Source of the DNA: QGNO01 sp964493125
GTDB taxonomy: Bacteria > Chloroflexota > Dehalococcoidia > Lucifugimonadales > QGNO01
Reading direction: 5' to 3'
NCBI GenBank assembly: GCA_964493125.1
Contig: CAZBMS010000032.1
Span: forward strand, 1 to 17,425
DNA length: 17,425 nt
The notes below the pieces were generated by a model. The model was not told the DNA's origin, did no database searches, and worked only from the letters and a program-made list of their open reading frames with translations. Of this stretch, positions 1 through 7,308 are shown piece after piece (positions within the stretch are counted from its first letter, which is position 1; each line of letters opens with the position of its first letter). Both the position numbers and the translations under genes were made by a program.

Positions 1-756
1 CCAGTATTTCATGATGATCAACATGGAACAGCAATAGTTGTTTTGGCGGCCTTATACAACGCTTTGGAGGTTGTAGGTAAAAAGATAGACCAGATTAAGA
101 TAGTAATGTCTGGAGCTGGGGCTGCGGGTCTAGCAACCGCAAAGCTGATGAACCAAGCTGGCGTTTCTAATATTGTTGGATATGACAGGGAAGGTATCTT
201 GCACTCTGGGATTGAGTTTGACGGCCATCCCGGCAAGTTATGGTTTGCGGAAAAGGGTAACATTCATGACTACCGTGGTGATTTAAAGGGTGCCATGAGA
301 AACGCCGATGTATTCATAGGACTTTCTGGTCCCAATGTTCTTAATGTTGATCATCTTAAGGTCATGGCAAAGGATTCAATAGTTTTTGCGATGGCTAATC
401 CTGATCCTGAAATAGAACCCGAAAGTGCTGTTCCATATGTGCGGGTGATTGCTACTGGAAGGTCCGACTACGCAAATCAGATAAATAATGTACTGGCTTT
501 CCCTGGAGTTTTTAGGGGAATCCTAGATTCTAGATCTAAAGGCGTAAATGATGAGATGAAAATAGCTGCGGCTTGGGCTATAGCTAGCGCTATACCACGC
601 AGGCATCTCAATGAGGAGTACATAATTCCTAGCGTTTTTGACAAATCTGTTGTTCGACGCGTTGCTACAGCAGTTGCGAAAGCAGCTCGGACAACTGGTA
701 TGGCTCAAGCGAAGAGGAGCAAGACTACGGAAATTGCAGAATTGCTCCATAAATAA
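1..756 (+). CDS. Malic enzyme, C-terminal part (5' end outside window)
   Basis: Oxidative decarboxylation of malate to pyruvate with NAD(P)+. The frame is open from base 1 (PVFHDDQHGTA), so the gene begins upstream of the window and the TTG at 43 is internal. FHDDQHGTA carries the metal/malate-binding aspartates. The dinucleotide-binding GAGAAG loop lies about 36 residues in (bases 110-130). Conserved family stretches follow: DVFIGLSGPN, FAMANPDPEI, RSDYANQINN, LNEEYIIP. About 250 residues are visible. The N-terminal catalytic half is missing, so I cannot tell whether this copy also has an ACT domain. By eye it shares well over half of its residues with the complete malic enzyme 89 bases downstream, so the two are tandem paralogs. 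Cofactor choice (NAD or NADP) cannot be settled from the sequence. Confidence 0.93.
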   Translation, partial: PVFHDDQHGTAIVVLAALYNALEVVGKKIDQIKIVMSGAGAAGLATAKLMNQAGVSNIVGYDREGILHSGIEFDGHPGKLWFAEKGNIHDYRGDLKGAMRNADVFIGLSGPNVLNVDHLKVMAKDSIVFAMANPDPEIEPESAVPYVRVIATGRSDYANQINNVLAFPGVFRGILDSRSKGVNDEMKIAAAWAIASAIPRRHLNEEYIIPSVFDKSVVRRVATAVAKAARTTGMAQAKRSKTTEIAELLHK

Positions 757-845
757 GGTCAAAAATTCCTTAAACAGTATCTCTTTAGCTTACTCTGGTG
801 TATTATTGATGCTCGCAAATTGAATTGGTTCTAAGGAGGCCTTTA

Positions 846-2294
846 ATGTCGGTCAGGTATCCTGCAATCGCATATGGAGTTACGGTTAGGGCGGAATATC
901 CCAATCAACCAGGTCAGCTTGGTTCTATTACCACAGCTATCGGTGAAATGGGAGGGGATATATCGGCTCTAGATTTGGTTCAGTCTTCTCAAGATAAGGT
1001 GATTAGAGATCTCACCATTAACGCGAGTGATGTCGCACATGGTCAGGACATGGTTGCCAAACTAAAGAAACTTCCTGGTGTAAAAGTAGTCAGTGTTTCT
1101 GATCCCACTTTTCTTTTGCACCTTAACGGGAAGATAGAGATGCGATCTAAAAGTCCGGTTAGGACTCGAAATGATTTGTCTATGGCTTATACCCCCGGAG
1201 TCGCTCGAGTATGTATGGCGATTCATGAAGATCCAGAATCTAGTTGGAATTTAACAGCGAAAGGTAATACCGTAGCTGTCGTCTCAGACGGCACTGCTGT
1301 TTTGGGCTTAGGTGATATTGGTCCCGCTGCTGCAATGCCTGTAATGGAAGGCAAGGCGATGCTATTTAAGGAGCTGGGTGGTGTTGACGCTTGGCCGATT
1401 TGCCTGGATACAAAGGATCCAGATGAAATTGTGCAGGCTGTTGAAAACTTGGCAGTAGGATTTGGTGGAATAAATCTAGAGGATATTTCCGCACCACGCT
1501 GTTTTTATATAGAAGAGAAACTTCAGGAAAAGTTAGACATTCCAATATTCCATGATGACCAGCATGGTACTGCGGTGACTAGCACCGCAGCTCTACTCAA
1601 TGCCGTAAAGGTTACCGGTAAGAAGATTGGGGATATGAAAGCTGTTGTTGTTGGTGTTGGAGCTGGCGGTATGTCCACGACTCAAATGATCATGGATGCC
1701 GGTTTGCTGGATGTAGTTGGCGCCGATAGACAAGGAGTTCTTCACAGGGACAGGGACTATGGTGACAACGAATCCAAGAAATGGTTTGCTGACAATACGA
1801 ACCCTGACAATTTCAAAGGCACACTTATGGATGCGATGAGGGGTGCGGATATCTTTATAGGATTATCTGGACCTGGCGTCATTACAGTCGACCACGTTAA
1901 GGCTATGAATAAAGATGCGATAGTTTTTGCTATGGCGAATCCGGATCCTGAGATTTATCCCGAAGAGGCTGGTGGGTTTGTCAGAGTTATGGCTACAGGG
2001 CGGTCTGATTATCCAAACCAAGTCAATAATGCATTGTGTTTCCCAGGTTTCTTCAGAGGAATGTTGGATGTTAGGGCCACTAGGGTTAATTCCGAGATGA
2101 AGTTGGCTGCTGCTAGGGCTATCGCTGATAGCGTTCCAGACAGTCAACTAAACGAGGAGTACATAATTCCCAACGTATTTGATCGCAATGTGGCAGTTGC
2201 CGTCGCAAAGGCTGTAGCTGAAGCAGCGCAGAAGACGGGTGTTGCGCGAAGAAGTACTGTTAAGGCGTATGGTGTTGAAGCATTGATCAAGTAA
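846..2294 (+). CDS. Malic enzyme with N-terminal ACT domain
   Basis: Malate to pyruvate plus CO2 with reduction of NAD(P)+; 482 residues. Residues about 8-88 have the look of an ACT ligand-binding domain (YGVTVRAEYPNQPGQLG, then GGDISALDLVQ), which suggests allosteric control by a small molecule. The catalytic part follows: YTPGVA (115-120), EGKAMLFKELGG with the likely catalytic Lys170, INLEDISAP with metal-binding E212/D213, FHDDQHGTA (236-243), and the nucleotide-binding loop GVGAGG at 270-275. An in-frame TTG lies at 825, but the ATG at 846 is chosen because AAGGAGG (833-839) sits 6 bases upstream of it. It is the second of two tandem malic enzyme genes and is followed by a strong hairpin. 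Malic enzymes with an ACT domain are known, but the effector is not given by the sequence. Confidence 0.95.
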   Translation: MSVRYPAIAYGVTVRAEYPNQPGQLGSITTAIGEMGGDISALDLVQSSQDKVIRDLTINASDVAHGQDMVAKLKKLPGVKVVSVSDPTFLLHLNGKIEMRSKSPVRTRNDLSMAYTPGVARVCMAIHEDPESSWNLTAKGNTVAVVSDGTAVLGLGDIGPAAAMPVMEGKAMLFKELGGVDAWPICLDTKDPDEIVQAVENLAVGFGGINLEDISAPRCFYIEEKLQEKLDIPIFHDDQHGTAVTSTAALLNAVKVTGKKIGDMKAVVVGVGAGGMSTTQMIMDAGLLDVVGADRQGVLHRDRDYGDNESKKWFADNTNPDNFKGTLMDAMRGADIFIGLSGPGVITVDHVKAMNKDAIVFAMANPDPEIYPEEAGGFVRVMATGRSDYPNQVNNALCFPGFFRGMLDVRATRVNSEMKLAAARAIADSVPDSQLNEEYIIPNVFDRNVAVAVAKAVAEAAQKTGVARRSTVKAYGVEALIK

Positions 2295-2307
2295 TTAGTA
2301 GTTGCAT

Positions 2308-2363
2308 TACGTAAGAAAAATGGGTCGCCTAAGGAAGTCAAGGTGGCCCATTTTTCTTACGTA
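2308..2363. terminator. Long inverted repeat, probable terminator after the malic enzyme genes
   Basis: A 17-bp arm at 2308-2324 (TACGTAAGAAAAATGGG) is perfectly repeated in reverse complement at 2347-2363. Six further pairs toward the loop (2325-2330 with 2341-2346, two of them G-U) leave a 10-base loop. The 3' arm contains TTTTTCTT and the 5' arm AAGAAAAA, so the hairpin could end transcription on either strand. It begins 13 bases after the malic enzyme stop codon. A mobile-element remnant is less likely, as there is no transposase or second copy in the window. Confidence 0.75.
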
Positions 2364-2392
2364 TGAAGATCGATAATAACAAGCGGAATTGA

Positions 2393-2422
2393 TTGCCACT
2401 AGGTTAGATTGGATGCTATACT
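2393..2422 (+). promoter_or_regulatory. Promoter of the pyr operon
   Basis: The -35 box TTGCCA (2393-2398) and the -10 box TATACT (2417-2422) are separated by 18 bases. A TG at 2414-2415 makes an extended -10. Both hexamers match the sigma-70/SigA consensus at five of six positions. The start site would fall near 2429, giving a leader of about 135 nt that holds the PyrR attenuator. Confidence 0.72.
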
Positions 2423-2461
2423 CTCTTTGTTCTCGATTAATGATTGAGTTGTCGGGAGCAT

Positions 2462-2496
2462 AACCTTGAAGTCAGTCCTGTGAGGCTGGTAAGGTT
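2462..2496 (+). promoter_or_regulatory. PyrR-binding hairpin (anti-antiterminator) of the pyr leader
   Basis: The lower stem AACCTT (2462-2467)/AAGGTT (2491-2496) is perfect. Above it lie a purine-rich asymmetric internal loop and an upper stem CAGTC (2473-2477)/GGCTG (2484-2488). The stem closes a hexaloop CTGTGA (2478-2483) that fits the CNGNGA loop known from PyrR-binding RNAs. TGGTAAGG (2487-2494) can instead pair over eight bases with CCTTGCCA (2537-2544), the 5' arm of the downstream terminator. TTCG (2495-2498) with CGAA (2524-2527) could extend that alternative fold. This is the usual mutually exclusive arrangement: UMP/UTP-bound PyrR would stabilise this hairpin and let the terminator form. 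Confidence 0.88.
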
Positions 2497-2532
2497 CGAA
2501 GTTGTGAGTTATCTCATTTCGTACGAATTTCT

Positions 2533-2565
2533 AAATCCTTGCCAATCTCTTGGCAAGGATTTTTT
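2533..2565 (+). terminator. Attenuator terminator of the pyr leader, containing the pyrR Shine-Dalgarno
   Basis: AAATCCTTGCCA (2533-2544) and TGGCAAGGATTT (2551-2562) form a perfect 12-bp stem around a 6-base loop and run into six T residues (2560-2565). This is a standard intrinsic terminator. The ATG of pyrR starts at the very next base, 2566. The only Shine-Dalgarno-like sequence for pyrR is AAGGA at 2555-2559, inside the 3' arm of the stem. The hairpin would therefore hide the ribosome site on any transcript that reads through. Confidence 0.9.
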
Positions 2566-3102
2566 ATGTCTGAAATTAATGTCCTTTCGGACAAAGATAT
2601 AGACAGAGCCGTGTCACGTATAGCTCACGAAATAGTCGAACGTAACCACGGTGTCCAAGGGTTGATATTGGCAGGAATATGGACTCGTGGAGCCCCGCTT
2701 GCTAAGAGATTGGCTGGTCGTATTTTGAGTATTGAAGGTAAAACCATCCCAGTAGGTGTTTTGGACATAGGCTTATACAGAGACGATATCCGGCAAAGTA
2801 GCCGCCCAATTGTCCAATCTACTGAAATGCCAGAGGTTGTTGACGGGCAAAAGCTTGTTTTGGTAGATGACGTATTGTTTACGGGGCGTACCATCAGGGC
2901 CGCACTTGATGCGCTTATAGATTTTGGTAGGCCGCGTCAGGTCCAGTTGGCTGTTTTGGTTGATAGGGGGCACAGAGAATTGCCAATTAGAGCTGACTAC
3001 GTAGGTAAGAATATGCCTACTTCTACCAAAGAGAAAGTGCAGGTTAGGTTACTTGAAGTTGATGGAATAGATGAAGTAGTGCTGTTGCGAGATAGGGAGT
3101 GA
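2566..3102 (+). CDS. pyrR: PyrR, pyr operon RNA-binding attenuator / uracil phosphoribosyltransferase
   Basis: A 178-residue regulator of pyrimidine synthesis that binds the leader RNA when charged with UMP/UTP; many homologs also have uracil phosphoribosyltransferase activity. The PRPP-binding loop LVLVDDVLFTGRT is at about residues 97-109. VLVDRGHRELPIRADYVGKN (about 134-153) is the segment that separates PyrR from other type I phosphoribosyltransferases. Length is typical of the family. The ATG at 2566 is chosen over an in-frame TTG at 2539, because the latter lies inside the terminator stem and would give a non-family N-terminus. Its TGA overlaps the region just ahead of pyrB. First gene of the operon, immediately after its own attenuator, so it is probably autoregulated. 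Confidence 0.96.
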   Translation: MSEINVLSDKDIDRAVSRIAHEIVERNHGVQGLILAGIWTRGAPLAKRLAGRILSIEGKTIPVGVLDIGLYRDDIRQSSRPIVQSTEMPEVVDGQKLVLVDDVLFTGRTIRAALDALIDFGRPRQVQLAVLVDRGHRELPIRADYVGKNMPTSTKEKVQVRLLEVDGIDEVVLLRDRE

Positions 3103-3107
3103 AGCCT

Positions 3108-4139
3108 ATGCCTTCAATATTGACAGAAGAGAACAACAAATCAAAGGTAAGCATTATCGATGGCACTCGACGTCACTTGTTGGATCTTGATGATTTTAGT
3201 CGCGATGAAATAGAACTAGTAAGTAAGACTTCCGATGCCATGCTTGAAGTGTTGGGGCGGGATATAAAGAAGGTGCCGACTTTGAGAGGAAAAGTTATAG
3301 TCACCCTTTTTTATGAGGCTAGTACACGTACTCGAGTATCTTTTGAGGAAGCGGGTAAATTGCTTAGCGCAGATGTAATCAATGTATCTTCATCTGGTAG
3401 CAGTGTAGAGAAAGGCGAATCTTTGTTGAACACTGTGAGGACCCTTCAGGCAACTGGTGCAGACATGGTTGTAGTAAGGCATCACCATTCTGGTGCGCCA
3501 TATTTCATGGCAAGAAATTTGGAAAGTATGGGCGTTATTAATGGTGGAGACGGATGGCATGCTCACCCGACTCAAGCTCTTTTGGACGTCTACACTATGA
3601 GGCGGCACTTGGGCTCTATGGAAGGGCGAAAGGTTGTTATTGTTGGAGACATTTTGCATAGCAGAGTTGCAAGGTCGAATCTGTGGGCACTAGCTTTGGA
3701 GGGAGCCAATGTGGTTTTATGTGCGCCTCCTACTTTGATTCCACAGGAATTCTTGTCTGGAAAACATCTTGATGAAGACCATCCATTCTCGCATGTGAAA
3801 ATAGAGACTAATGTCGACTTGGCGTTGGATGGTGCCGATGTTGTTATGCCTTTAAGACTGCAGTTGGAACGGCAAGAATCCGGCCTTCTGCCGACACTTC
3901 GTGAATACTCCAAAATGTATGGGATTACTAGAGAGCGACTTGATTTGGCTAATGCGGATGCATTGCTATTGCATCCAGGTCCCATGAATGAAGGGGTTGA
4001 GATAAGCCCTGACGTCGCACATGGAACGCAGTCTTTAATTGAAGAACAAGTTCGTAACGGCGTAGCTGTAAGGATGGCCATTTTGTATCTTTTGGTAGGT
4101 ACTACGAAAAAGGAAGAACTTAAGGCAGAGATTCAATGA
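3108..4139 (+). CDS. pyrB: Aspartate carbamoyltransferase catalytic subunit
   Basis: Condenses carbamoyl phosphate with aspartate to form carbamoyl aspartate, the committed step of pyrimidine synthesis; cytoplasmic. Visible motifs (numbered from the ATG at 3108, 343 residues) are the carbamoyl-phosphate motif STRTR at 72-76, SSVEKGESL with the active-site Lys102, HPTQALLD at 153-160, PLRLQLER at 248-255 (aspartate loop) and LLHPGPMNEGVEI at about 287-299. The ATG at 3108 has AGGGAG (3094-3099) 8 bases upstream. A GTG at 3099 overlapping the pyrR stop is possible but lacks a well-spaced ribosome site. No pyrI regulatory-subunit gene is in the window, so control probably comes through PyrR. The last bases overlap pyrC in an ATGA junction. 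Confidence 0.96.
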   Translation: MPSILTEENNKSKVSIIDGTRRHLLDLDDFSRDEIELVSKTSDAMLEVLGRDIKKVPTLRGKVIVTLFYEASTRTRVSFEEAGKLLSADVINVSSSGSSVEKGESLLNTVRTLQATGADMVVVRHHHSGAPYFMARNLESMGVINGGDGWHAHPTQALLDVYTMRRHLGSMEGRKVVIVGDILHSRVARSNLWALALEGANVVLCAPPTLIPQEFLSGKHLDEDHPFSHVKIETNVDLALDGADVVMPLRLQLERQESGLLPTLREYSKMYGITRERLDLANADALLLHPGPMNEGVEISPDVAHGTQSLIEEQVRNGVAVRMAILYLLVGTTKKEELKAEIQ

Positions 4140-5500
4140 ATACGCTAGCTTATTACCTAATAAAGAACGCTCGTTTGTTGGATTCGACAACTGGTATGGA
4201 TCAAATAGGCGATATCTTGCTGTATGAAGGCTTAATAGAACATGTCGGTGAACCGCTAAGGGATGGGGATGTCCCTGAGGGGTGCAGAGTCTTGGATGGG
4301 ACCGGGTTAGTGGTATGTCCAGGGTTCATTGATTTGCATACCCATTTGAGAGAGCCTGGATTTGAAGATAAGGAGACTATAAGTACTGGGGTTGCTGCTG
4401 CGGTTAACGGTGGCTTTACTACTATATGTGCTATGCCTAATACTAACCCTCCTATGGACAACGCGGCTACGATCGAATACGTGATTCAGCAGGCGGCCAT
4501 GGCTGGGAAGGCTAGAGTACTACCTATAGGATGTGTTACCAAGGGTAGTGAAGGAAAGCAGTTGGCTGAGTTGTGGGAGATGGCGCAATCGGGTTCTGTC
4601 GGGTTCAGTGATGATGGAAATCCGGTGGCAGATGCACATTTGATGCGACAAGCCTTGGCATATTCCGGGGGTCTTGGCTTGCCTGTAATACAGCATTCTG
4701 AAGATTTAGAATTGTCGCAGGGTTCACCTGTTAACGAGGGATGGATTTCTAATAGGACTGGGTTGAGAGGTTGGCCGTCAGTTGCGGAGGAGTCAATAAT
4801 TGCCAGAGATATATCGCTTGCAGAATTGACCGGTGGTCGGTTGCACGTGGCTCATATGACTACGGCGGGTTCTGTTGAGTTAATTAAAACAGCGAAACAA
4901 AGAGGAGTGAATGTTACAGCAGAGGTTACTCCACATCATTTGACGTTGGATGAAAGGTGGGTTTTGGGTCATGATCGAGATGGCCCGATTGGCGGTCCAT
5001 TGGGTTTAGAGGCTTACGATACCTTTACAAAAGTAAACCCTCCTTTGAGATCTCCGTCTGATGTGGAAGCGCTAATATCTGGGCTAAGAGATGGCGTTAT
5101 AGATGTAATAGCTACTGATCATGCACCTCAAACCGTGATAGATAAATTGGTGACATATGATGCTGCTGCGTATGGATTTAGTGGATTAGAGACGGCTTTT
5201 GGGTTACTAATGACATTGGTTCACAAAGAACGAATTGACCTAATGAAACTCGTAGCAAAGTTGACTGTCGGAGCACTTACGGTGCTTGGAGATGAATATT
5301 CCCACTTAGCTACGTTGAGAAAGGGGACTACTGCAGACATCACTGTTTTTGATCCAACAAAAGATTGGATAGTTTCAAGCGAACGGTTCATTTCCAAGGG
5401 AAAGAACACTCCAATTGAAGGAGTGCGATTGAAGGGTAAGGTTTTGATGACTTTTGTTGCAGGTAGGATAGTGTATGAGCAGGAGAAAATGGATGAGTAG
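4136..5500 (+). CDS. pyrC: Dihydroorotase (class I type)
   Basis: Zinc enzyme closing carbamoyl aspartate to dihydroorotate; 454 residues. Metal and substrate residues of the amidohydrolase fold are all present: LHTHLREPG with His68, His70 and Arg72; VGFSDDG with Asp159/160; IQHSED His187; VAHMTTA His240; ATDHAP with the catalytic Asp328. The LREPG form and the length point to the class I, Bacillus-like type. The ATG at 4136 overlaps the pyrB stop (ATGA), consistent with translational coupling. The 3' end overlaps the start of carA by 8 bases. The segment at about 276-294 (GHDRDGPIGG and following), before TKVNPPLR, looks longer than I would expect from the family; this is judged from memory. 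Confidence 0.95.
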   Translation: MNTLAYYLIKNARLLDSTTGMDQIGDILLYEGLIEHVGEPLRDGDVPEGCRVLDGTGLVVCPGFIDLHTHLREPGFEDKETISTGVAAAVNGGFTTICAMPNTNPPMDNAATIEYVIQQAAMAGKARVLPIGCVTKGSEGKQLAELWEMAQSGSVGFSDDGNPVADAHLMRQALAYSGGLGLPVIQHSEDLELSQGSPVNEGWISNRTGLRGWPSVAEESIIARDISLAELTGGRLHVAHMTTAGSVELIKTAKQRGVNVTAEVTPHHLTLDERWVLGHDRDGPIGGPLGLEAYDTFTKVNPPLRSPSDVEALISGLRDGVIDVIATDHAPQTVIDKLVTYDAAAYGFSGLETAFGLLMTLVHKERIDLMKLVAKLTVGALTVLGDEYSHLATLRKGTTADITVFDPTKDWIVSSERFISKGKNTPIEGVRLKGKVLMTFVAGRIVYEQEKMDE

Positions 5501-6593
5501 CCCATCCATTTTAGTGCTAGAGGACGGATCAGTTTATGTAGGTCAATCAATGGGAGTTAGCGGGACAGTTGTTGGAGAGGTTGTGTTTAACACATCTATG
5601 ACTGGTTATCAGGAGATTCTTACCGATCCTTCTTATGCTGGGCAAATTGTAGTGGCAACCTATCCCTTGATTGGAAACTATGGCTGGAACGCAATTAACG
5701 TCGAATCGGAACGGATTCAAGTTGCAGGATATGTAGTTCGTCAGAGTTGTGAATACCCTAGTCATCATTTGAGCCAAGGTGGATTGGATGGATATTTGGG
5801 GGAGCAGGGTATTACTGGCATTAGTGAAGTTGATACAAGATCGGTTACTAGGCGTATAAGATCCGAGGGTGCAATGATGGGGTGCATAACTTCGGAACTA
5901 AATGTTGATCAAGCACTAGCGCATTTACGAAACGCAAAACGCTATGTGGATTTGGACCACGTTGCTTCTGTAACTACTCAACAAACTTACGATTGGGTAA
6001 CAAATCCAGATGGTGCATACGATGGTTTCCATATTGTAGTTACCGATTGTGGACTGAAATACAATATCTTGCGAAGCCTAGAAATAAGAGGCTGTCGGGT
6101 TACTGTTGTGCCGGCAACGAGCAGCTTTAAGACTATCATGGATTTGAATCCTTCTGGAGTGATATTTTCACCTGGTCCCGGAGATCCTGCGCTTTTGAAT
6201 TACGCTATTAATACTTTGAAAGAAATGCTGGGTAAGATACCTTTGATGGGGATATGTTTGGGGCATCAACTCATTGCACGAGCTTTAGGTGCCAACACAT
6301 ACAAATTGAAGTTTGGACATCACGGCGGCAATCATCCGGTTAAAGATTTTTCTACAGGCCGTACTTATATAACGTCCCAAAACCATGGTTTTGCGGTAGA
6401 TGGGGATACATTACCAGATGGATTGGAGGTTAGTCATGTAAATCTTAATGATGGAACGGTTGAAGGTATTAGGCATAAAGATCTCCCGATAATGGGAATA
6501 CAATTTCATTCTGAGGCTGCCCCTGGGCCTTTGGATAATGACTACCTTTTCGACAGTTTTTTGTCGTTGATTAAGGGGGTAAATAACTTATGA
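5493..6593 (+). CDS. carA: Carbamoyl-phosphate synthase small (glutaminase) subunit
   Basis: Hydrolyses glutamine and passes ammonia to CarB; 366 residues. The N-terminal CPSase domain shows LVLEDGSVYVG, VVFNTSMTGYQE and LTDPSY. The class I glutamine amidotransferase domain has the nucleophile Cys255 in GICLGHQL and the His339/Glu341 pair in IQFHSEAAPGP. The ATG at 5493 is preferred: AGGAG at 5481-5485 is 7 bases upstream, and the N-terminus MSSPSILVLEDG fits the family. An in-frame ATG at 5475 would add six residues without a good ribosome site. The start overlaps the pyrC stop and the stop overlaps the next gene (ATGA). Unusually, carA and carB are separated by another gene. Confidence 0.96.
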   Translation: MSSPSILVLEDGSVYVGQSMGVSGTVVGEVVFNTSMTGYQEILTDPSYAGQIVVATYPLIGNYGWNAINVESERIQVAGYVVRQSCEYPSHHLSQGGLDGYLGEQGITGISEVDTRSVTRRIRSEGAMMGCITSELNVDQALAHLRNAKRYVDLDHVASVTTQQTYDWVTNPDGAYDGFHIVVTDCGLKYNILRSLEIRGCRVTVVPATSSFKTIMDLNPSGVIFSPGPGDPALLNYAINTLKEMLGKIPLMGICLGHQLIARALGANTYKLKFGHHGGNHPVKDFSTGRTYITSQNHGFAVDGDTLPDGLEVSHVNLNDGTVEGIRHKDLPIMGIQFHSEAAPGPLDNDYLFDSFLSLIKGVNNL

Positions 6594-7195
6594 GAGAACC
6601 ACGTCAGTTAAGAGATGATTCGATGCCAGCGGAACAGGTCGCTATGAAAGTTCCACCGCGTAATCGTTGGCAAGTTTTGCTAGTGGAGTACGAGCTTCTA
6701 GATGCGTATTGGGCGGCGTTGCATGCAAGGATTTGGGTAAGTGGCATGGTGGTAGTTGGGCTTAGCATGATTGGGATAACCTTCCAAGCTACTATGATGC
6801 AGTCAGGTATTGAGGAAACGTCGAGAATGTTGGCGCTGATTGGTGGAATATGCTCATTGATAACGTTTGGTTGGTGGTTACTGATTAGGCGAATTTTTGC
6901 GGCGCAGAGGGTTGCTGAATATCGACGCAACGAAATAGAGCGTGAATTGGGAATGAGATCTAGCCTCTATCTCACTTTTCTTAGGCAAAGTCGTAAATTT
7001 GGTAATCGGGGTTCTGCGGTTGCGAAGCAGCTTGCTGAAGGTGACCCCGAATTGGAAGAAGGGCTCCGGGATTTCGGTACTAGTTCGGAAGCGAAGCCTT
7101 GGATGCCTAGATTAATGGCTGAGCGGCTTGTATGGAGTGCGATGCCTTGGTTGCTGATAGCGGCTTGGGGCAGCTTGTTCTTTATGAAGGCGTAA
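6590..7195 (+). CDS. Unrecognised membrane protein between carA and carB
   Basis: I do not recognise this 201-residue protein. Hydrophobic segments lie at about 48-70, 79-103 and 180-199. The middle stretch, about 104-178, is charged and hydrophilic (VAEYRRNEIERELGM, then an acidic and Lys/Arg-rich tail), so this part likely sits on one side of the membrane between two helices and a third. No signal peptide or catalytic motif is visible. The ATG overlaps the carA TGA in an ATGA junction, with AAGGGGG (6573-6579) 10 bases upstream, so the gene is translationally coupled to carA and very likely real. A loose resemblance to small octameric membrane proteins of the RipA type (helix pair, then YRxNEIE) is a guess from pattern only. 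Any link to carbamoyl phosphate synthesis is unproven. Confidence 0.85.
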   Translation: MREPRQLRDDSMPAEQVAMKVPPRNRWQVLLVEYELLDAYWAALHARIWVSGMVVVGLSMIGITFQATMMQSGIEETSRMLALIGGICSLITFGWWLLIRRIFAAQRVAEYRRNEIERELGMRSSLYLTFLRQSRKFGNRGSAVAKQLAEGDPELEEGLRDFGTSSEAKPWMPRLMAERLVWSAMPWLLIAAWGSLFFMKA

Positions 7196-7308
7196 GCATA
7201 TTTGGTTTATCGTTTTTAAGTTTCGGAATGACTGAAAGCTAAGATAGTTAGTGCCGTAGTAAGATTTTTCTTGGATTTCGGATTGGCTATAGTCGGCTTT
7301 CTTAGGTA

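Noticed and set aside
757..845. Separate promoter between the two malic enzyme genes (TATTAT at 801-806)
   Set aside because: No matching -35 box at 16-18 bases, so the copies are taken as co-transcribed.
2440..2463. Seven-codon ORF (MIELSGA) in the pyr leader, a possible leader peptide
   Set aside because: No ribosome site, and it overlaps the PyrR-binding stem; the PyrR mechanism explains the leader without a peptide.
3099..3107. GTG start for pyrB overlapping the pyrR stop
   Set aside because: The ATG at 3108 has AGGGAG at good spacing, while the GTG would fall on that ribosome site.
3590..4081. 163-codon open frame on the - strand opposite pyrB
   Set aside because: It lies wholly antisense to a clear pyrB, shows no family-like motifs and is rich in Ser/Thr/Cys, as expected of a shadow frame.
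7260..7295. Possible promoter ahead of carB with -10-like TATAGT at 7288-7293
   Set aside because: No credible -35 at 16-18 bases upstream, and the region is probably transcribed from the pyr promoter.
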